DNA of 64,000 nucleotides from Myxococcus guangdongensis (GTDB taxonomy: Bacteria > Myxococcota > Myxococcia > Myxococcales > Myxococcaceae), in assembly GCF_024198255.1 (NCBI RefSeq), contig NZ_JAJVKW010000008.1, forward strand, positions 408,773 to 472,772, read 5' to 3'. The notes beneath the pieces are model-generated. The model worked only from the letters and a program-made list of their open reading frames with translations. It was not told the DNA's origin and did no database searches. A program made the translations under genes and the position numbers. Below, piece by piece: positions 25,488 to 34,450 of this stretch (its first letter is position 1; each line of letters begins with the position of its first letter).

Positions 25488-26299
25488 GCTGGTGGAATCG
25501 CAGCGCATCTCAGGCCGCCCCGGGGACGCTGGACCGCATCATGAAGCGCAAGCGCGAGGAACTGGACGCGCGGACGCCCATCGCGCCGTATCCTCATCCC
25601 GCGCCCCGAGACTTCGCGGGGGCCCTGCTGCGACGAGCCCCCGGGCGTCCCGTGAGCGTCATCGCGGAAGTGAAGCGCAAGAGTCCATCCGGCGGAGCGT
25701 TTCCGCACACGGACGTGGTGGCGGTGGCGCGGGCCTATGAGGCGGCGGGCGCCAGCGCCATCAGCGTGCTGACGGACGGGCCGGACTTCGGCGGCTCGCT
25801 GGCGGACCTGGTCGCGGTGCGCGCGGCGGTGTCGGTACCGGTACTGCGCAAGGACTTCCTCGTCGCGGCACAAGAGGTAGAGGAGAGCGCGCTGTTTGGC
25901 GCGGACGCGGTGCTGCTCATCGCGGACGCGCTGGAGGACGGCGAGCTGCGCGAGATGCTGGCGGCGGCGCGCACGGCGAGGATCGCCGCGCTGGTGGAGG
26001 CGCACACGGAGGCGCACGCCGAGCGCGCCCTCGCGGCGGGCGCGGAGCTGGTGGGCATCAACAACCGGGACCTGGCCACGTTGAAGACGGACGTGGGCAC
26101 GGCGCTGCGGGTGATGCCCAGGCTGCGCGCTCGGGCACGCGCGTTGGTGGCGGAGAGCGGGCTCAAGTCGGTGACGGAGCTCATCGCCGCTCGCGAGGCC
26201 GGCGCCGACGCGGTGCTGGTGGGCGAGTCGCTCCTGCGCGACGCGGAGCCGGGACGGGCGCTCACGCGGCTGCTCGGAGAGGACGGCACGCCGCCGTGA
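25484..26299 (+). CDS. trpC: Indole-3-glycerol-phosphate synthase
   Basis: TrpC closes the indole ring by decarboxylating CdRP. Visible barrel elements are VIAEVKRKSPSGGAF, with the catalytic lysine; the phosphate/substrate loop SVLTDGPDFGGSLADL; VPVLRKDFLV; AALVEAHTEAHAERAL; ELVGINNRDLATL; LVAESGLKSVTEL; and GADAVLVGESLLRD, in the order expected. The protein is 271 residues. It is not fused to TrpF, which follows as its own gene with a 4-base GTGA overlap. The first 50 residues include the N-terminal LDRIMKRKREEL helix typical of the family. Confidence 0.96.
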   Translation: MSWWNRSASQAAPGTLDRIMKRKREELDARTPIAPYPHPAPRDFAGALLRRAPGRPVSVIAEVKRKSPSGGAFPHTDVVAVARAYEAAGASAISVLTDGPDFGGSLADLVAVRAAVSVPVLRKDFLVAAQEVEESALFGADAVLLIADALEDGELREMLAAARTARIAALVEAHTEAHAERALAAGAELVGINNRDLATLKTDVGTALRVMPRLRARARALVAESGLKSVTELIAAREAGADAVLVGESLLRDAEPGRALTRLLGEDGTPP

Positions 26300-26934
26300 G
26301 TGTCCGGGTGAAGGTGTGTGGCGTGACGCGGCTCGAGGATGCTCGGGCCGCGTGGGACGCGGGGGTGGACGCGCTGGGGCTCAACTTCTATCCGCCCTCC
26401 CCCCGGTATCTGGACCTGGCCACGGCGGCGCGGCTCGGGCGCACGCGGCCTCCCCTGGGCGCGCTGATTGGCGTGTTCGTCAACGCGGCGCCGGAGGACA
26501 TCCGACGGGCGGTGACGGAGTGTGGCCTCACGGCCGTGCAGCTGCATGGGGACGAGCCACCGGAGGCCTGCTCGGGGTTCGGGGTGCCGGTCATCAAGGC
26601 GCTGCGGGTGCGCGGCGCGGATGACGTGGCGCGGGCGCGAGCGTACGTGGGAGTGGGCGACGTGACGGGGCTGCTGCTGGACGGGGCGGCGCCGGGGTAC
26701 GGCGGTGGTGGCGTGGGGTTCGACTGGTCGCTGGTGGCGGGAGTGTCGGGCAGCGGCGTGCCGGTGTTGGTGGCGGGAGGGCTGAAGCCCTCCAACGTGG
26801 CGGAGGCGGTGCGCGCGACGCGGCCTTACGGAGTGGATGTGGCCAGTGGGGTGGAGTCGGCCCCGGGCATCAAGGACATGGACGCGGTGCGCGCCTTCGT
26901 GCGGTCCGCGAAGTCCATCAACCTCTGGGAGTGA
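26296..26934 (+). CDS. trpF: Phosphoribosylanthranilate isomerase
   Basis: TrpF catalyses the Amadori rearrangement between TrpD and TrpC. The catalytic cysteine is in VKVCGVTRLEDARAA (Cys8), and LGLNFYPPSPRYL follows. Later signatures are GVFVNAAPEDI, LTAVQLHGDE, LLLDGAAPGYGGGGVGFDW (the catalytic aspartate and glycine loop), and VLVAGGLKPSNV with GVDVASGVESAPGIKD at the phosphate-binding end. Length 212. The start codon is GTG at 26296, overlapping the trpC stop by 4 bases. The stop TGA lies 5 bases before the trpB ATG. Confidence 0.96.
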   Translation: MSVRVKVCGVTRLEDARAAWDAGVDALGLNFYPPSPRYLDLATAARLGRTRPPLGALIGVFVNAAPEDIRRAVTECGLTAVQLHGDEPPEACSGFGVPVIKALRVRGADDVARARAYVGVGDVTGLLLDGAAPGYGGGGVGFDWSLVAGVSGSGVPVLVAGGLKPSNVAEAVRATRPYGVDVASGVESAPGIKDMDAVRAFVRSAKSINLWE

Positions 26935-26939
26935 CAGGG

Positions 26940-28145
26940 ATGAACACGGAGACTTCCACCGGCCGCTTCGGCCGCTTCGGTGGGCGCTACGTGCCGGAGA
27001 CGCTCGTCCCGGCGCTGATGGAGTTGGAGGCGGCGTACATGGCCGCCAGGGCAGACCCGACGTTCGACGCCGAGGTGGCGCGGGTGCTGCGTGAGTTCGT
27101 GGGTCGGCCCACGACGCTGACGCCGGCGCGCAGGCTCACCGAGGCGTGGGGCGGCGCGAACGTGTGGCTCAAGCGCGAGGACCTGGCGCACACGGGCGCG
27201 CACAAAATCAACAACACCGTGGGACAGGTGTTGCTCGCGAAGCGGATGGGCAAGAAGCGAATCATCGCGGAGACGGGCGCGGGCCAGCACGGCGTCGCGA
27301 CGGCCACCGCGTGCGCGCTCTTCGGGCTGCCGTGCGAGGTGTACATGGGCGCGCTGGACGTGGAGCGGCAGGCGCTCAACGTCTTCCGGATGCGGGCGCT
27401 CGGCGCGGTGGTGCGGCCGGTGGAGTCGGGCTCGCGGACGCTGAAGGACGCGATGAACGAGGCGATGCGCACGTGGGTGTCGCAGGTCTCGGACACGCAC
27501 TACGTCATCGGCAGCGCGGCGGGGCCGCACCCGTATCCGTCGGTGGTGCGCGACTTCCAGTCCATCATCGGGAAGGAGCTGCGCACGCAGGCGATGGCTG
27601 CCTTCGGCCAGCTGCCGGATGCGATTGTCGCGTGTGTGGGTGGCGGCTCGAATGCGATTGGCGTGCTGCATCCGTTCATCGGGGACGCGAGCGTGCGGCT
27701 CATCGGCGTGGAGGCGGGTGGGCACGGGCTGGACTCGGGGCAGCACGGGGCGTCGCTGACGCTGGGGACGGAGGGCGTGTTGCACGGCTCGCGCTCGCTG
27801 GTGCTTCAGGACGCGGACGGACAGATTCAGGAGGCGCACAGCATCAGCGCGGGCCTGGACTATCCGGGCGTGGGGCCGGAGCTGGCGCACCTGGCGAAGA
27901 TTGGGCGCATGGAGGTGCGCACGGCGACGGACGACGAGGCGTTGGCGTCGTTCTACGAGGTGGCGCGCATGGAGGGCATCCTGCCGGCGCTGGAGACGTC
28001 GCACGCGTTCGCGCGAGGCCGGGAGCTGGCGCGGGAGCTGGGGGCGGGCAAGTACCTGGTCATCAACTGCTCGGGTCGCGGGGACAAGGACGTCGCGACG
28101 ATTTCGGCGCGCGGGGTTCCGCCGGCGGTGGGGGTGAAGGCGTGA
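26940..28145 (+). CDS. trpB: Tryptophan synthase beta chain
   Basis: The PLP-dependent beta subunit condenses indole with serine. The PLP lysine is in LAHTGAHKINNTVGQ, with ETGAGQHGVATATAC and the phosphate-binding loop ACVGGGSNAIGVLHPF also clear, plus EAGGHG and SAGLDYPGVGPE. It is the catalytic TrpB1 type that pairs with TrpA. The protein is 401 residues. ATG 26940 is preferred; a GTG at 26931 overlapping the trpF stop would add three residues. Its stop overlaps the trpA start by 4 bases. Confidence 0.97.
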   Translation: MNTETSTGRFGRFGGRYVPETLVPALMELEAAYMAARADPTFDAEVARVLREFVGRPTTLTPARRLTEAWGGANVWLKREDLAHTGAHKINNTVGQVLLAKRMGKKRIIAETGAGQHGVATATACALFGLPCEVYMGALDVERQALNVFRMRALGAVVRPVESGSRTLKDAMNEAMRTWVSQVSDTHYVIGSAAGPHPYPSVVRDFQSIIGKELRTQAMAAFGQLPDAIVACVGGGSNAIGVLHPFIGDASVRLIGVEAGGHGLDSGQHGASLTLGTEGVLHGSRSLVLQDADGQIQEAHSISAGLDYPGVGPELAHLAKIGRMEVRTATDDEALASFYEVARMEGILPALETSHAFARGRELARELGAGKYLVINCSGRGDKDVATISARGVPPAVGVKA

Positions 28146-28933
28146 GCGGCGAAATCGCGAAGGCGTTCGCGCGGGCGAAGGCTCGGGGCGAGGGCGCGCT
28201 GGTGGCGTACGGGATGGCGGGAGACCCGGACCTGGCGCGCTCGGTGGATGTGTTCACGGCGATGGTGGAAGGCGGCGCGGACATCATCGAAGTGGGCGTG
28301 GCGTTCAGCGACCCCATCGCGGACGGGCCGGTCATCCAGGGAGCCTCGGAGCGCGCGTTGAAGGCGGGCTCCACGCTCAAGCGGGTGCTCGACGAGGTGG
28401 TGCCGGAGGTGCATCGGCGTTGCCCGGAGACGCCGCTGGTCATCATGACGTACGTGAACGTCATCATGGCGATGGGCGAGGAGCGGTTCGCGAAGCTGGC
28501 GCGAGAGCGCGGTGTGTCGGGAGCCATCCTGCCGGACCTGCCGCCCGAGGAGAGTGAGGCGTTGCGCGCCACGTTCGACGCGGCGGGCGTGGACCTGATT
28601 CCGCTGTGCGCGCCGACGACTCCGCGAGCGCGAGCCGAGGCCATCGCGAAGGACGGGCGCGGCTTCGTGTACTGCGTGTCGGTGGCCGGAGTGACGGGCA
28701 TGCGCGCGGAGCTGCCGCCGGACCTGTCACAGCGGTTGGACCTGGTGCGCAAGGCGTCGCCAGTGCCGGTGGTCGCGGGCTTCGGCATCTCCAGCGCGGA
28801 GCAGGCGCGGACGCTGTCGGCGCACGCGGACGGTGTGGTGGTCGGCAGCGCGCTCGTCCGGGCCGCGCACTCGGATGGACCGCAGGCCGTCAAGGCGCTG
28901 TGCGCGGACATCAAGCGTGGCTTGAAGCGCTGA
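28142..28933 (+). CDS. trpA: Tryptophan synthase alpha chain
   Basis: The alpha subunit cleaves indole-3-glycerol phosphate and passes indole to TrpB. Catalytic residues are visible in GADIIEVGVAFSDPIADGPVIQ, holding the conserved Glu and Asp. Further signatures are LPDLPPEES, PTTPRARAEAIA, GFVYCVSVAGVTGMR and VVAGFGISSAEQ with GVVVGSALVR at the phosphate site. The length of 263 residues is usual. The start is GTG at 28142 in a GTGA overlap with trpB. It is the last gene of the aroF-trp operon; a hairpin follows the stop. Confidence 0.96.
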   Translation: MSGEIAKAFARAKARGEGALVAYGMAGDPDLARSVDVFTAMVEGGADIIEVGVAFSDPIADGPVIQGASERALKAGSTLKRVLDEVVPEVHRRCPETPLVIMTYVNVIMAMGEERFAKLARERGVSGAILPDLPPEESEALRATFDAAGVDLIPLCAPTTPRARAEAIAKDGRGFVYCVSVAGVTGMRAELPPDLSQRLDLVRKASPVPVVAGFGISSAEQARTLSAHADGVVVGSALVRAAHSDGPQAVKALCADIKRGLKR

Positions 28934-28940
28934 GGTCGAG

Positions 28941-28965
28941 CGGGCACGGAAGCGCTGCGTGCCCG
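28941..28965 (+). terminator. Hairpin after the aroF-trp operon
   Basis: CGGGCACG (28941-28948) pairs with CGTGCCCG (28958-28965) over a 9-base loop, 8 bases after the trpA stop. No T-run follows, so efficiency is uncertain. Confidence 0.5.
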
Positions 28966-29058
28966 TGCCAGCCACATGATGAGGTCGTGATGCTTCCGTG
29001 AGGAAGCCGTCCACGCGACATCACTTTCATGGGCGCTCTTTCAACAAAGGAGCGACCC

Positions 29059-29616
29059 ATGCGCGGCAACCAATGGACGGTGAGCGGGCTTCTCGTGGCG
29101 CTGGTGACCAGCCCCTGCCTCGCGGGGGAACAATGGCGGCCACAACGAGAATTCTCTCCTGAGTGTCTGCTCGACGCCTCCCATGCGGCCGTGAAGCTCC
29201 GCTTCGCTCAGGCCCATTGCCATGGGGGCAATCATGGCTCACTCACGCTGACCCACTCCCCCATCGCGTCACGCATCGAGGGACACTTCAGAGAGTATCC
29301 CTATACCAGCCTCAACGTTTCGCCACGGGTCGTCTCCCCGTCCGTCTCGCAGCAGATGTTCCGAGCCCTGGTGGACGGAGCACTCCAGCGTGAAGGGGAC
29401 CCGAAATGCCCACCCTGGACATGGAACTACGTCGTCACGTTTGAGTGGACCTGCGACACGAGAGATTCCGGCGCGTGGCAGGCGGCGACTTTCGATGCGC
29501 AGATATGCGACGACGATGAGTTCCCGAACCTGCCGACGCCAGACCCACGCCACGCCACGAGCGCCCAGCGCATCTATCGCATCGCGCACCTGATGCTCCG
29601 CGAGGCGCTCCGCTGA
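29059..29616 (+). CDS. Secreted protein with domain shared with the next gene (185 aa)
   Basis: A signal peptide (residues 1-22, hydrophobic VSGLLVALVTSPCLA) precedes a 150-residue domain of no family I know. The domain (about 36-185) is clearly related to the last 150 residues of the protein encoded next: both start with CLL, both contain G-x-L-x-L-T-x-S, V-V-T-[FL]-E-W-T-C, an F-x-x-x-I-C stretch, and end in a similar A-x-x-x-L-x-x-A helix. ATG 29059 follows AAAGGAG at ideal spacing. The stop codon overlaps the next start by one base, so the two are coupled. The base composition is visibly less GC-rich than the surrounding trp genes, which may point to a different origin. Confidence 0.7.
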   Translation: MRGNQWTVSGLLVALVTSPCLAGEQWRPQREFSPECLLDASHAAVKLRFAQAHCHGGNHGSLTLTHSPIASRIEGHFREYPYTSLNVSPRVVSPSVSQQMFRALVDGALQREGDPKCPPWTWNYVVTFEWTCDTRDSGAWQAATFDAQICDDDEFPNLPTPDPRHATSAQRIYRIAHLMLREALR

Positions 29617-31511
29617 TGAAGGCACCACGAGGATGGAGCGTCTCCACCATGGTGTCGCTGGTGCTCCTGCTCGCAAGTGCCTCCTCGTGGGCCGAGGAGA
29701 CACCGCTCCCCCTCGTGAACCTCGGCGTCAGGGAGTTCGACATCCAAGGTCCCATCACCTTCGCGCGGCGCACCGATGACGACTGGTGGGCCCTCGCGTT
29801 CCACAGGAAGCCGCATCCAGACGGGATTGACGAGCGAGCCCGCGTCTTCCGCAGCGCGGACAAGGGGCTCACCTGGCGAGAAGACAGAGAGGCCGCTTCA
29901 GCAATCCGCGCGCCCACAAGCCTCCTCTCCTCAGCCTCGCCTCGCTTCGAGTTCCTCATCTGGTACACCCCCAGCGTCGGAATCATCGCGGGCGACCTCG
30001 GGAACCATGTGTTCCGCACCTCGGATGGTGGCCGCGCGTGGAAGAAGGTCACTCTCACGAAGCCCCTCTCACTCCGTGCGATGGCGCGTGTGGGGCAACG
30101 CACCTGGCTCTGCGGAGTCGGTGCCACCCTTCTCATCAGCGACACCCAAGGCGCCGAGTGGCGAGAGCTCTCCAGCCTTCCGTTCCAGAGCATCACCAAC
30201 CGGTGCGAGTCCCTCTCCTTCCGAGACGAAAACCACGGCTGGGTCGTGGGTTCGAGGTCAGGACTCTGGGAGACCCAAGATGGAGGTTCAACATGGCACA
30301 AGCTGCCACTTCCCGAACGACCTCCCGTCGAACCTTCCTCGGGCGAGCGTACGCCCCCTTTGCTACATCAAGCCCTCCTGCTCTCCAGCAGGGTGGGTTG
30401 GGCACTCGGAGCAGGGGGGCGATTCCAGACCACGGATGGTGGGCTCACGTGGAAGTCCCGTCCGCTGAGCCCTCAACAAGCCCAAGCGGGCTTCGGCATC
30501 GTCCACCTCGAGACTGAACGACACATCGTCACCCTGGGACGCACGGCCCCGAACCTTCCCCTGTCGAAATGGGTCCCAACCCTGGAGCGCATCACAGAGG
30601 TGATGGGCCCCGACACCGTCGTGAGCATCGACAGGCGCTACGGCCGACGAGGCCCCTTCCGATGGGATGTCGCGGGGAAGCGAATCAGGGCAATCCCCCT
30701 CATCAGTCAGGGACCAGAACAATCGACCCGCTTGTTGGGAGTCCTGCTGCACCCGTCGGGTGAGCGGTTCGGCTGGACCTCACGGAAGGTCCTCGCATCT
30801 CACGACCAGGGCAAGACCTGGTTCGTCCGGGGAGGGCCTCCCTCCACGGCCTTTCCCATCCAGAAGCTCCACTTCCAGGAAACGCCGCTCGGCGCGCGTC
30901 TGCTCGCGCTGACGGAGAACACAGCATGGGAGTCCATGGATGAAGGCTTCACCTGGTCACGCATCGGCCACGGGCTCGACGACTACGAGCACGCGGTGAA
31001 GCAAGGGCTCTCACTGAAGGAGATGCGACTGCTGCCTACGCCGCGCTGCCTCCTGCTGTCACCGGACTCCATCCTGAAGGTCCAGTTCGGCATCCACGGA
31101 GAGGGCCATCAGGGACAGGGGCATCTGGAACTCACCCAGAGTGCCCACCACCTCTCCGTCTCGGGAGCGCACGCGTCCGACCTCACCGAGAGCATCCAGG
31201 TGTCCACGCGGCGATACGTCCGCCCTGATCGCGAATGGTTTCTCCGCGACCTGGTCGATGTGGCGACACAACCCGAACGCCCGGTGGAATGTGATGCGCA
31301 TCTGCGCCACGTCGTCACGCTTGAGTGGACCTGTGGAATCCAGGAGCCCGCGTGGCATCGAATCGACTTCCAATCCCCCATCTGCCCCAAGGACCTGCTC
31401 TACCAGCCGCCGAACTCATTCACGGATGGCGAGCCGGGGGACGCTCCCTCCATGCGGGCTCGCTCCCTCCATCACACCGCGTACCGCCTGCTCCACGACG
31501 CGAGGCCCTGA
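29616..31511 (+). CDS. Secreted Asp-box (BNR/YCF48-like) beta-propeller with novel C-terminal domain (631 aa)
   Basis: A signal peptide (1-26, ending SWA) is followed by seven Asp-boxes of the S/T-x-D-x-G-x-x-W type: FRSADKGLTW (78-87), FRTSDGGRAW, LISDTQGAEW, WETQDGGSTW, FQTTDGGLTW, LASHDQGKTW and WESMDEGFTW (about 438-447). Seven repeats fit a full propeller as in sialidase-like and YCF48/photosystem-stability proteins. No sialidase catalytic arginine triad is evident, so a binding role is likelier than catalysis. The C-terminal region (478-631) is the same domain as the whole preceding small protein. Probable role: an exported or surface binding protein working with that partner. The ligand is unknown. 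Confidence 0.75.
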   Translation: MKAPRGWSVSTMVSLVLLLASASSWAEETPLPLVNLGVREFDIQGPITFARRTDDDWWALAFHRKPHPDGIDERARVFRSADKGLTWREDREAASAIRAPTSLLSSASPRFEFLIWYTPSVGIIAGDLGNHVFRTSDGGRAWKKVTLTKPLSLRAMARVGQRTWLCGVGATLLISDTQGAEWRELSSLPFQSITNRCESLSFRDENHGWVVGSRSGLWETQDGGSTWHKLPLPERPPVEPSSGERTPPLLHQALLLSSRVGWALGAGGRFQTTDGGLTWKSRPLSPQQAQAGFGIVHLETERHIVTLGRTAPNLPLSKWVPTLERITEVMGPDTVVSIDRRYGRRGPFRWDVAGKRIRAIPLISQGPEQSTRLLGVLLHPSGERFGWTSRKVLASHDQGKTWFVRGGPPSTAFPIQKLHFQETPLGARLLALTENTAWESMDEGFTWSRIGHGLDDYEHAVKQGLSLKEMRLLPTPRCLLLSPDSILKVQFGIHGEGHQGQGHLELTQSAHHLSVSGAHASDLTESIQVSTRRYVRPDREWFLRDLVDVATQPERPVECDAHLRHVVTLEWTCGIQEPAWHRIDFQSPICPKDLLYQPPNSFTDGEPGDAPSMRARSLHHTAYRLLHDARP

Positions 31512-31525
31512 GGGCCCTCACCTCC

Positions 31526-33937
31526 TCACGAAGCTCCACGCGGTCGACGCACCACCGCGAACCCAAGCATTCCCAGGAACGTCATCGCGGAGAGGCCCAG
31601 TCCCCATCGCGCGGCGACATCCCGATAGGTCAACGTCACTCGATGTCGCCCCGCCTTCACGGGCACCGCGCGCACCGCCACGTTGGCCGGAAGAATCGGT
31701 GTCTCCACGCCATCCACCGTCGCCGTCCACCCCGGGAACCACGCATCGTTCACGATGAGCACCGCGTCGCGAGGACTCTCCACGTCGAACTCCAGACGCT
31801 CCGCCTCGTAGCGCTCCACCGTCACCTTCCCCCCCACGGCGGACACCTCCCCGGACGCAATCCCCGCCTCACCACACTCGACCAACGCCACCTGCCCGGC
31901 ACGAACGAGCGGGTCCGCCAGCCCCGGCATCGCCGCCGCATACGACTCGACACAGCGAGCATTCGCCAGGAACACCCGAGGCAGCACCCCAGGGTGCTCC
32001 ACCAACACCGCCTTGATGGACCGGTCCGTGACGGCGTTCTTCTTCCCAGCCGCCTCCAGCGCCTGCCACTCCACGAGCGGATGCACCGTGTACGCGACCG
32101 AGAACAGCGGAGCACGCTCCAGGAACCACGGCGTCACATCCCAGACGACCGCGCGCACCCGTCGACTCGTGGCGGGAAGGGTCCCATCCGCGCTCTCCAT
32201 GCCCCACAGCCCCGGCGTGTCCGGCATGAGCGTCTGCGCCGCGACGAGCGAGCGCCACTGCCGCGCATCCATCCCCGGGATGAGCGACGTGACGCCAGCC
32301 ACGTCGTAGTGCGAGGCCACCCGGATGGGCACCCGCGAATCCTCACGAGGCTGCGAGAGGATGTGCTCGGCGAACGGAGGCGGCGTGGACAGCACCTCCG
32401 GCGTGAGCAGCTCATAACTCCCGTACCCCACCAAGAAGCCCGACACGAACTGCGTCACCAACAACACCCCGGCACTCCCACGCGTCCACAGCACCCCGAC
32501 CCCACAGAGCACCGCGCTCACCAGCGCCACCCCACAGACGAGCACGAACTGCCGCGACAGCATCTCGCGCAGCTCAGCGGGCATCTCCGGCCAGCGAGGC
32601 ACCAGCAACGACGCGGTGAACCCCCGCCCCAGCGACTCGCCCACGATGAGCACCCCACACCCCACGCCCACCGCCACCGCCAGCCGGAGGAACACCCGCC
32701 GCCCCTCCACCTGGGCCACGCACTTCCACCCCAGCGCCGCCAGGAAACAAACCCCCAGCCCCAGGAACGGAACGAGCTTCGACGGATAGCGGAACACGCG
32801 CCACGGAGGCACCCACGTGTACATCGCCTCGTAGAGCGGCAGCGCGGGCCCCAGCGAGAGCCCCACGACGAACAGCCACACGCCACCCCAAAGCCACAAC
32901 ATCCGGGAGCGACGATTCACCCAGGCCGCCACCCCCGCGAGCAACAGCACGGGCACCCCCAGATACAAGGACCCCACCCAGAAGCTCGCGAAGCCCGAGG
33001 GCGCCACCTTGGTGACGATGGCCAGCGTCACGTCCGGCCGCTCGCCCGGAATCTCCAGGTAGGCCCCCAACAGCGGCTCGAGCAGCCGCAGCGGATGCAC
33101 CGCGTACTCCTGCGCGATGTCGAGCGTCCTGCCTCCCGCCTGCGCCGTCCCCATCAACGCCACGGACGAGAACAACTGCGGCGAGGCCAGCAACGTCCCC
33201 ACCCCAAGCACCCCCAACACGGCCACGAGCCGCGCCCGCCGCGACTCCACGGGCGACGAGAGCGCCAGCAACACCACCAACCCATACGTCACGCAGAACG
33301 CCTGCACGTCCCCCGCGAGCAGCACCAGCGCCAGCAACAACCCCGAGGCCAGCAACCTCCCCGCCCCCGGCGAGCGAAGCTGACGCTCCGTGGCCCACAG
33401 CGCCCACGGCACCGTGGCCGCGGCCATCAGGTAGCAGAGGTTGTTCGTGATGCAGACCAGGTAGCCGCTGAAGGCATACGCCATCCCCGCGAGGAACGCC
33501 CCCGCGCGAGGCACCTCCCACAGCCGCGTCAGCGCATACATCCCCAGCAGCGCGACCGGGAAACACAGCAGGATGTTCGCGTTGAAGGCGTGATTCAGCG
33601 CGAGCAACAGGTACAGCAGCTTGCTCGGATGGAACGGCGCCACGACCAGCGTGCCAGCGAAGGGCTGACCGAAGCCGTCCAGCGTCAGCCACTCCGGAAT
33701 CCGCCCCGCGAGCACCGCCTCGCGCCAGTAATGGAACACCGGCAGGTAGACGTACAGCGAGTCGCGCGCGCTGAACATCTCCCCAGTGAGGAACACCTGG
33801 TGGAAGTAGAGCACCGTCAGCGCCGACGCACAGGCCACCAGCAACACGCACTGGGACACCCGCGCGTCACGTGGCGGAACACTTGGAGGCAGGGAGGGGG
33901 CAGCAGGCTCTGGAGAAGACACGCGAGCCGCGAGCAT
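31526..33937 (-). CDS. YfhO-family multi-pass membrane protein (803 aa)
   Basis: A large integral membrane protein with about 12 transmembrane helices in the first 500 residues, a hydrophilic extracytoplasmic C-terminal part, and a final helix (SAMTFLGMLGFAVV). Features of the YfhO family are the early D-S-x-x-x-Y-x-P-x-x-x-Y (ARDSLYVYLPVFHYWREAV), PFHPSKLLYLLLAL, and late FPGWTATVDG with a beta domain ending in GRHRVTLTYRD. Related proteins are glycosyltransferase-like (GT-C type) and some modify lipoteichoic acid or glycans with lipid-linked sugars. ATG 33937 is chosen over a TTG two codons upstream. It is followed by no gene in the same operon. The substrate is unknown. Confidence 0.8.
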   Translation of the reverse strand: MLAARVSSPEPAAPSLPPSVPPRDARVSQCVLLVACASALTVLYFHQVFLTGEMFSARDSLYVYLPVFHYWREAVLAGRIPEWLTLDGFGQPFAGTLVVAPFHPSKLLYLLLALNHAFNANILLCFPVALLGMYALTRLWEVPRAGAFLAGMAYAFSGYLVCITNNLCYLMAAATVPWALWATERQLRSPGAGRLLASGLLLALVLLAGDVQAFCVTYGLVVLLALSSPVESRRARLVAVLGVLGVGTLLASPQLFSSVALMGTAQAGGRTLDIAQEYAVHPLRLLEPLLGAYLEIPGERPDVTLAIVTKVAPSGFASFWVGSLYLGVPVLLLAGVAAWVNRRSRMLWLWGGVWLFVVGLSLGPALPLYEAMYTWVPPWRVFRYPSKLVPFLGLGVCFLAALGWKCVAQVEGRRVFLRLAVAVGVGCGVLIVGESLGRGFTASLLVPRWPEMPAELREMLSRQFVLVCGVALVSAVLCGVGVLWTRGSAGVLLVTQFVSGFLVGYGSYELLTPEVLSTPPPFAEHILSQPREDSRVPIRVASHYDVAGVTSLIPGMDARQWRSLVAAQTLMPDTPGLWGMESADGTLPATSRRVRAVVWDVTPWFLERAPLFSVAYTVHPLVEWQALEAAGKKNAVTDRSIKAVLVEHPGVLPRVFLANARCVESYAAAMPGLADPLVRAGQVALVECGEAGIASGEVSAVGGKVTVERYEAERLEFDVESPRDAVLIVNDAWFPGWTATVDGVETPILPANVAVRAVPVKAGRHRVTLTYRDVAARWGLGLSAMTFLGMLGFAVVRRPRGAS

Positions 33938-33949
33938 ACCCAACCCCGC

Positions 33950-34366
33950 TCACGGCGTGGCGGAGCGCGTCTTCTCCCAGATGGGCCGGTAGTCGTACGT
34001 CGGGTAGAACTCCGTGCGGAACGCGCCCCACGCGCCCTTCTCGAACGCGAGGTTCACCTCGCGCAGCTTCTCGGGCGGCAGGCGCACCGTGACGACCTGC
34101 CCCACGCCCATCATCACGTACCAGGACACCACCTCCACGCCCGCGGGAGGGAAGCTCTTGCGGAAGCCCGTGCGGTCCAGGTGCGCGTTGATCTCCTCCA
34201 GCGTCTTTCCCTGGTCGTGCTTCATGAAGATGGTCAGCAACATCGTCCCGTCCGTGCCCCCCCCCTTCGCCGCGGCGGACTGCGCGTGTCCGGGAAGGGC
34301 CAGCGTCAGCGCCAGGAGCGACGCGAGGACGAACGACACAGGGGGAATCGAACGAAGGGAGTGCAT
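33950..34366 (-). CDS. Small exported protein of unknown function (138 aa)
   Basis: A signal peptide (1-28, FVLASLLALTLALPGHA) leads a 110-residue mature protein: TMLLTIFMKHDQGKTLEEINAHLDRTGFRKSFPPAGVEVVSWYVMMGVGQVVTVRLPPEKLREVNLAFEKGAWGAF. It looks like a compact alpha/beta fold, perhaps a dimeric barrel-type domain since it has a histidine, a beta segment with repeated valines and a C-terminal helix. I do not recognise a family. It lies 12 bases upstream of the YfhO-like gene on the same strand, so the two are probably co-transcribed, and it is divergent from the histidine phosphatase gene. Confidence 0.68.
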   Translation of the reverse strand: MHSLRSIPPVSFVLASLLALTLALPGHAQSAAAKGGGTDGTMLLTIFMKHDQGKTLEEINAHLDRTGFRKSFPPAGVEVVSWYVMMGVGQVVTVRLPPEKLREVNLAFEKGAWGAFRTEFYPTYDYRPIWEKTRSATP

Positions 34367-34450
34367 GGACGCGAGGCTACTGTCCGATCGCCACCGGGTG
34401 TTTCATGAAACGCGCGCCGAGCCCTCGCCGGGTGGCACAATCCGTCGCCT

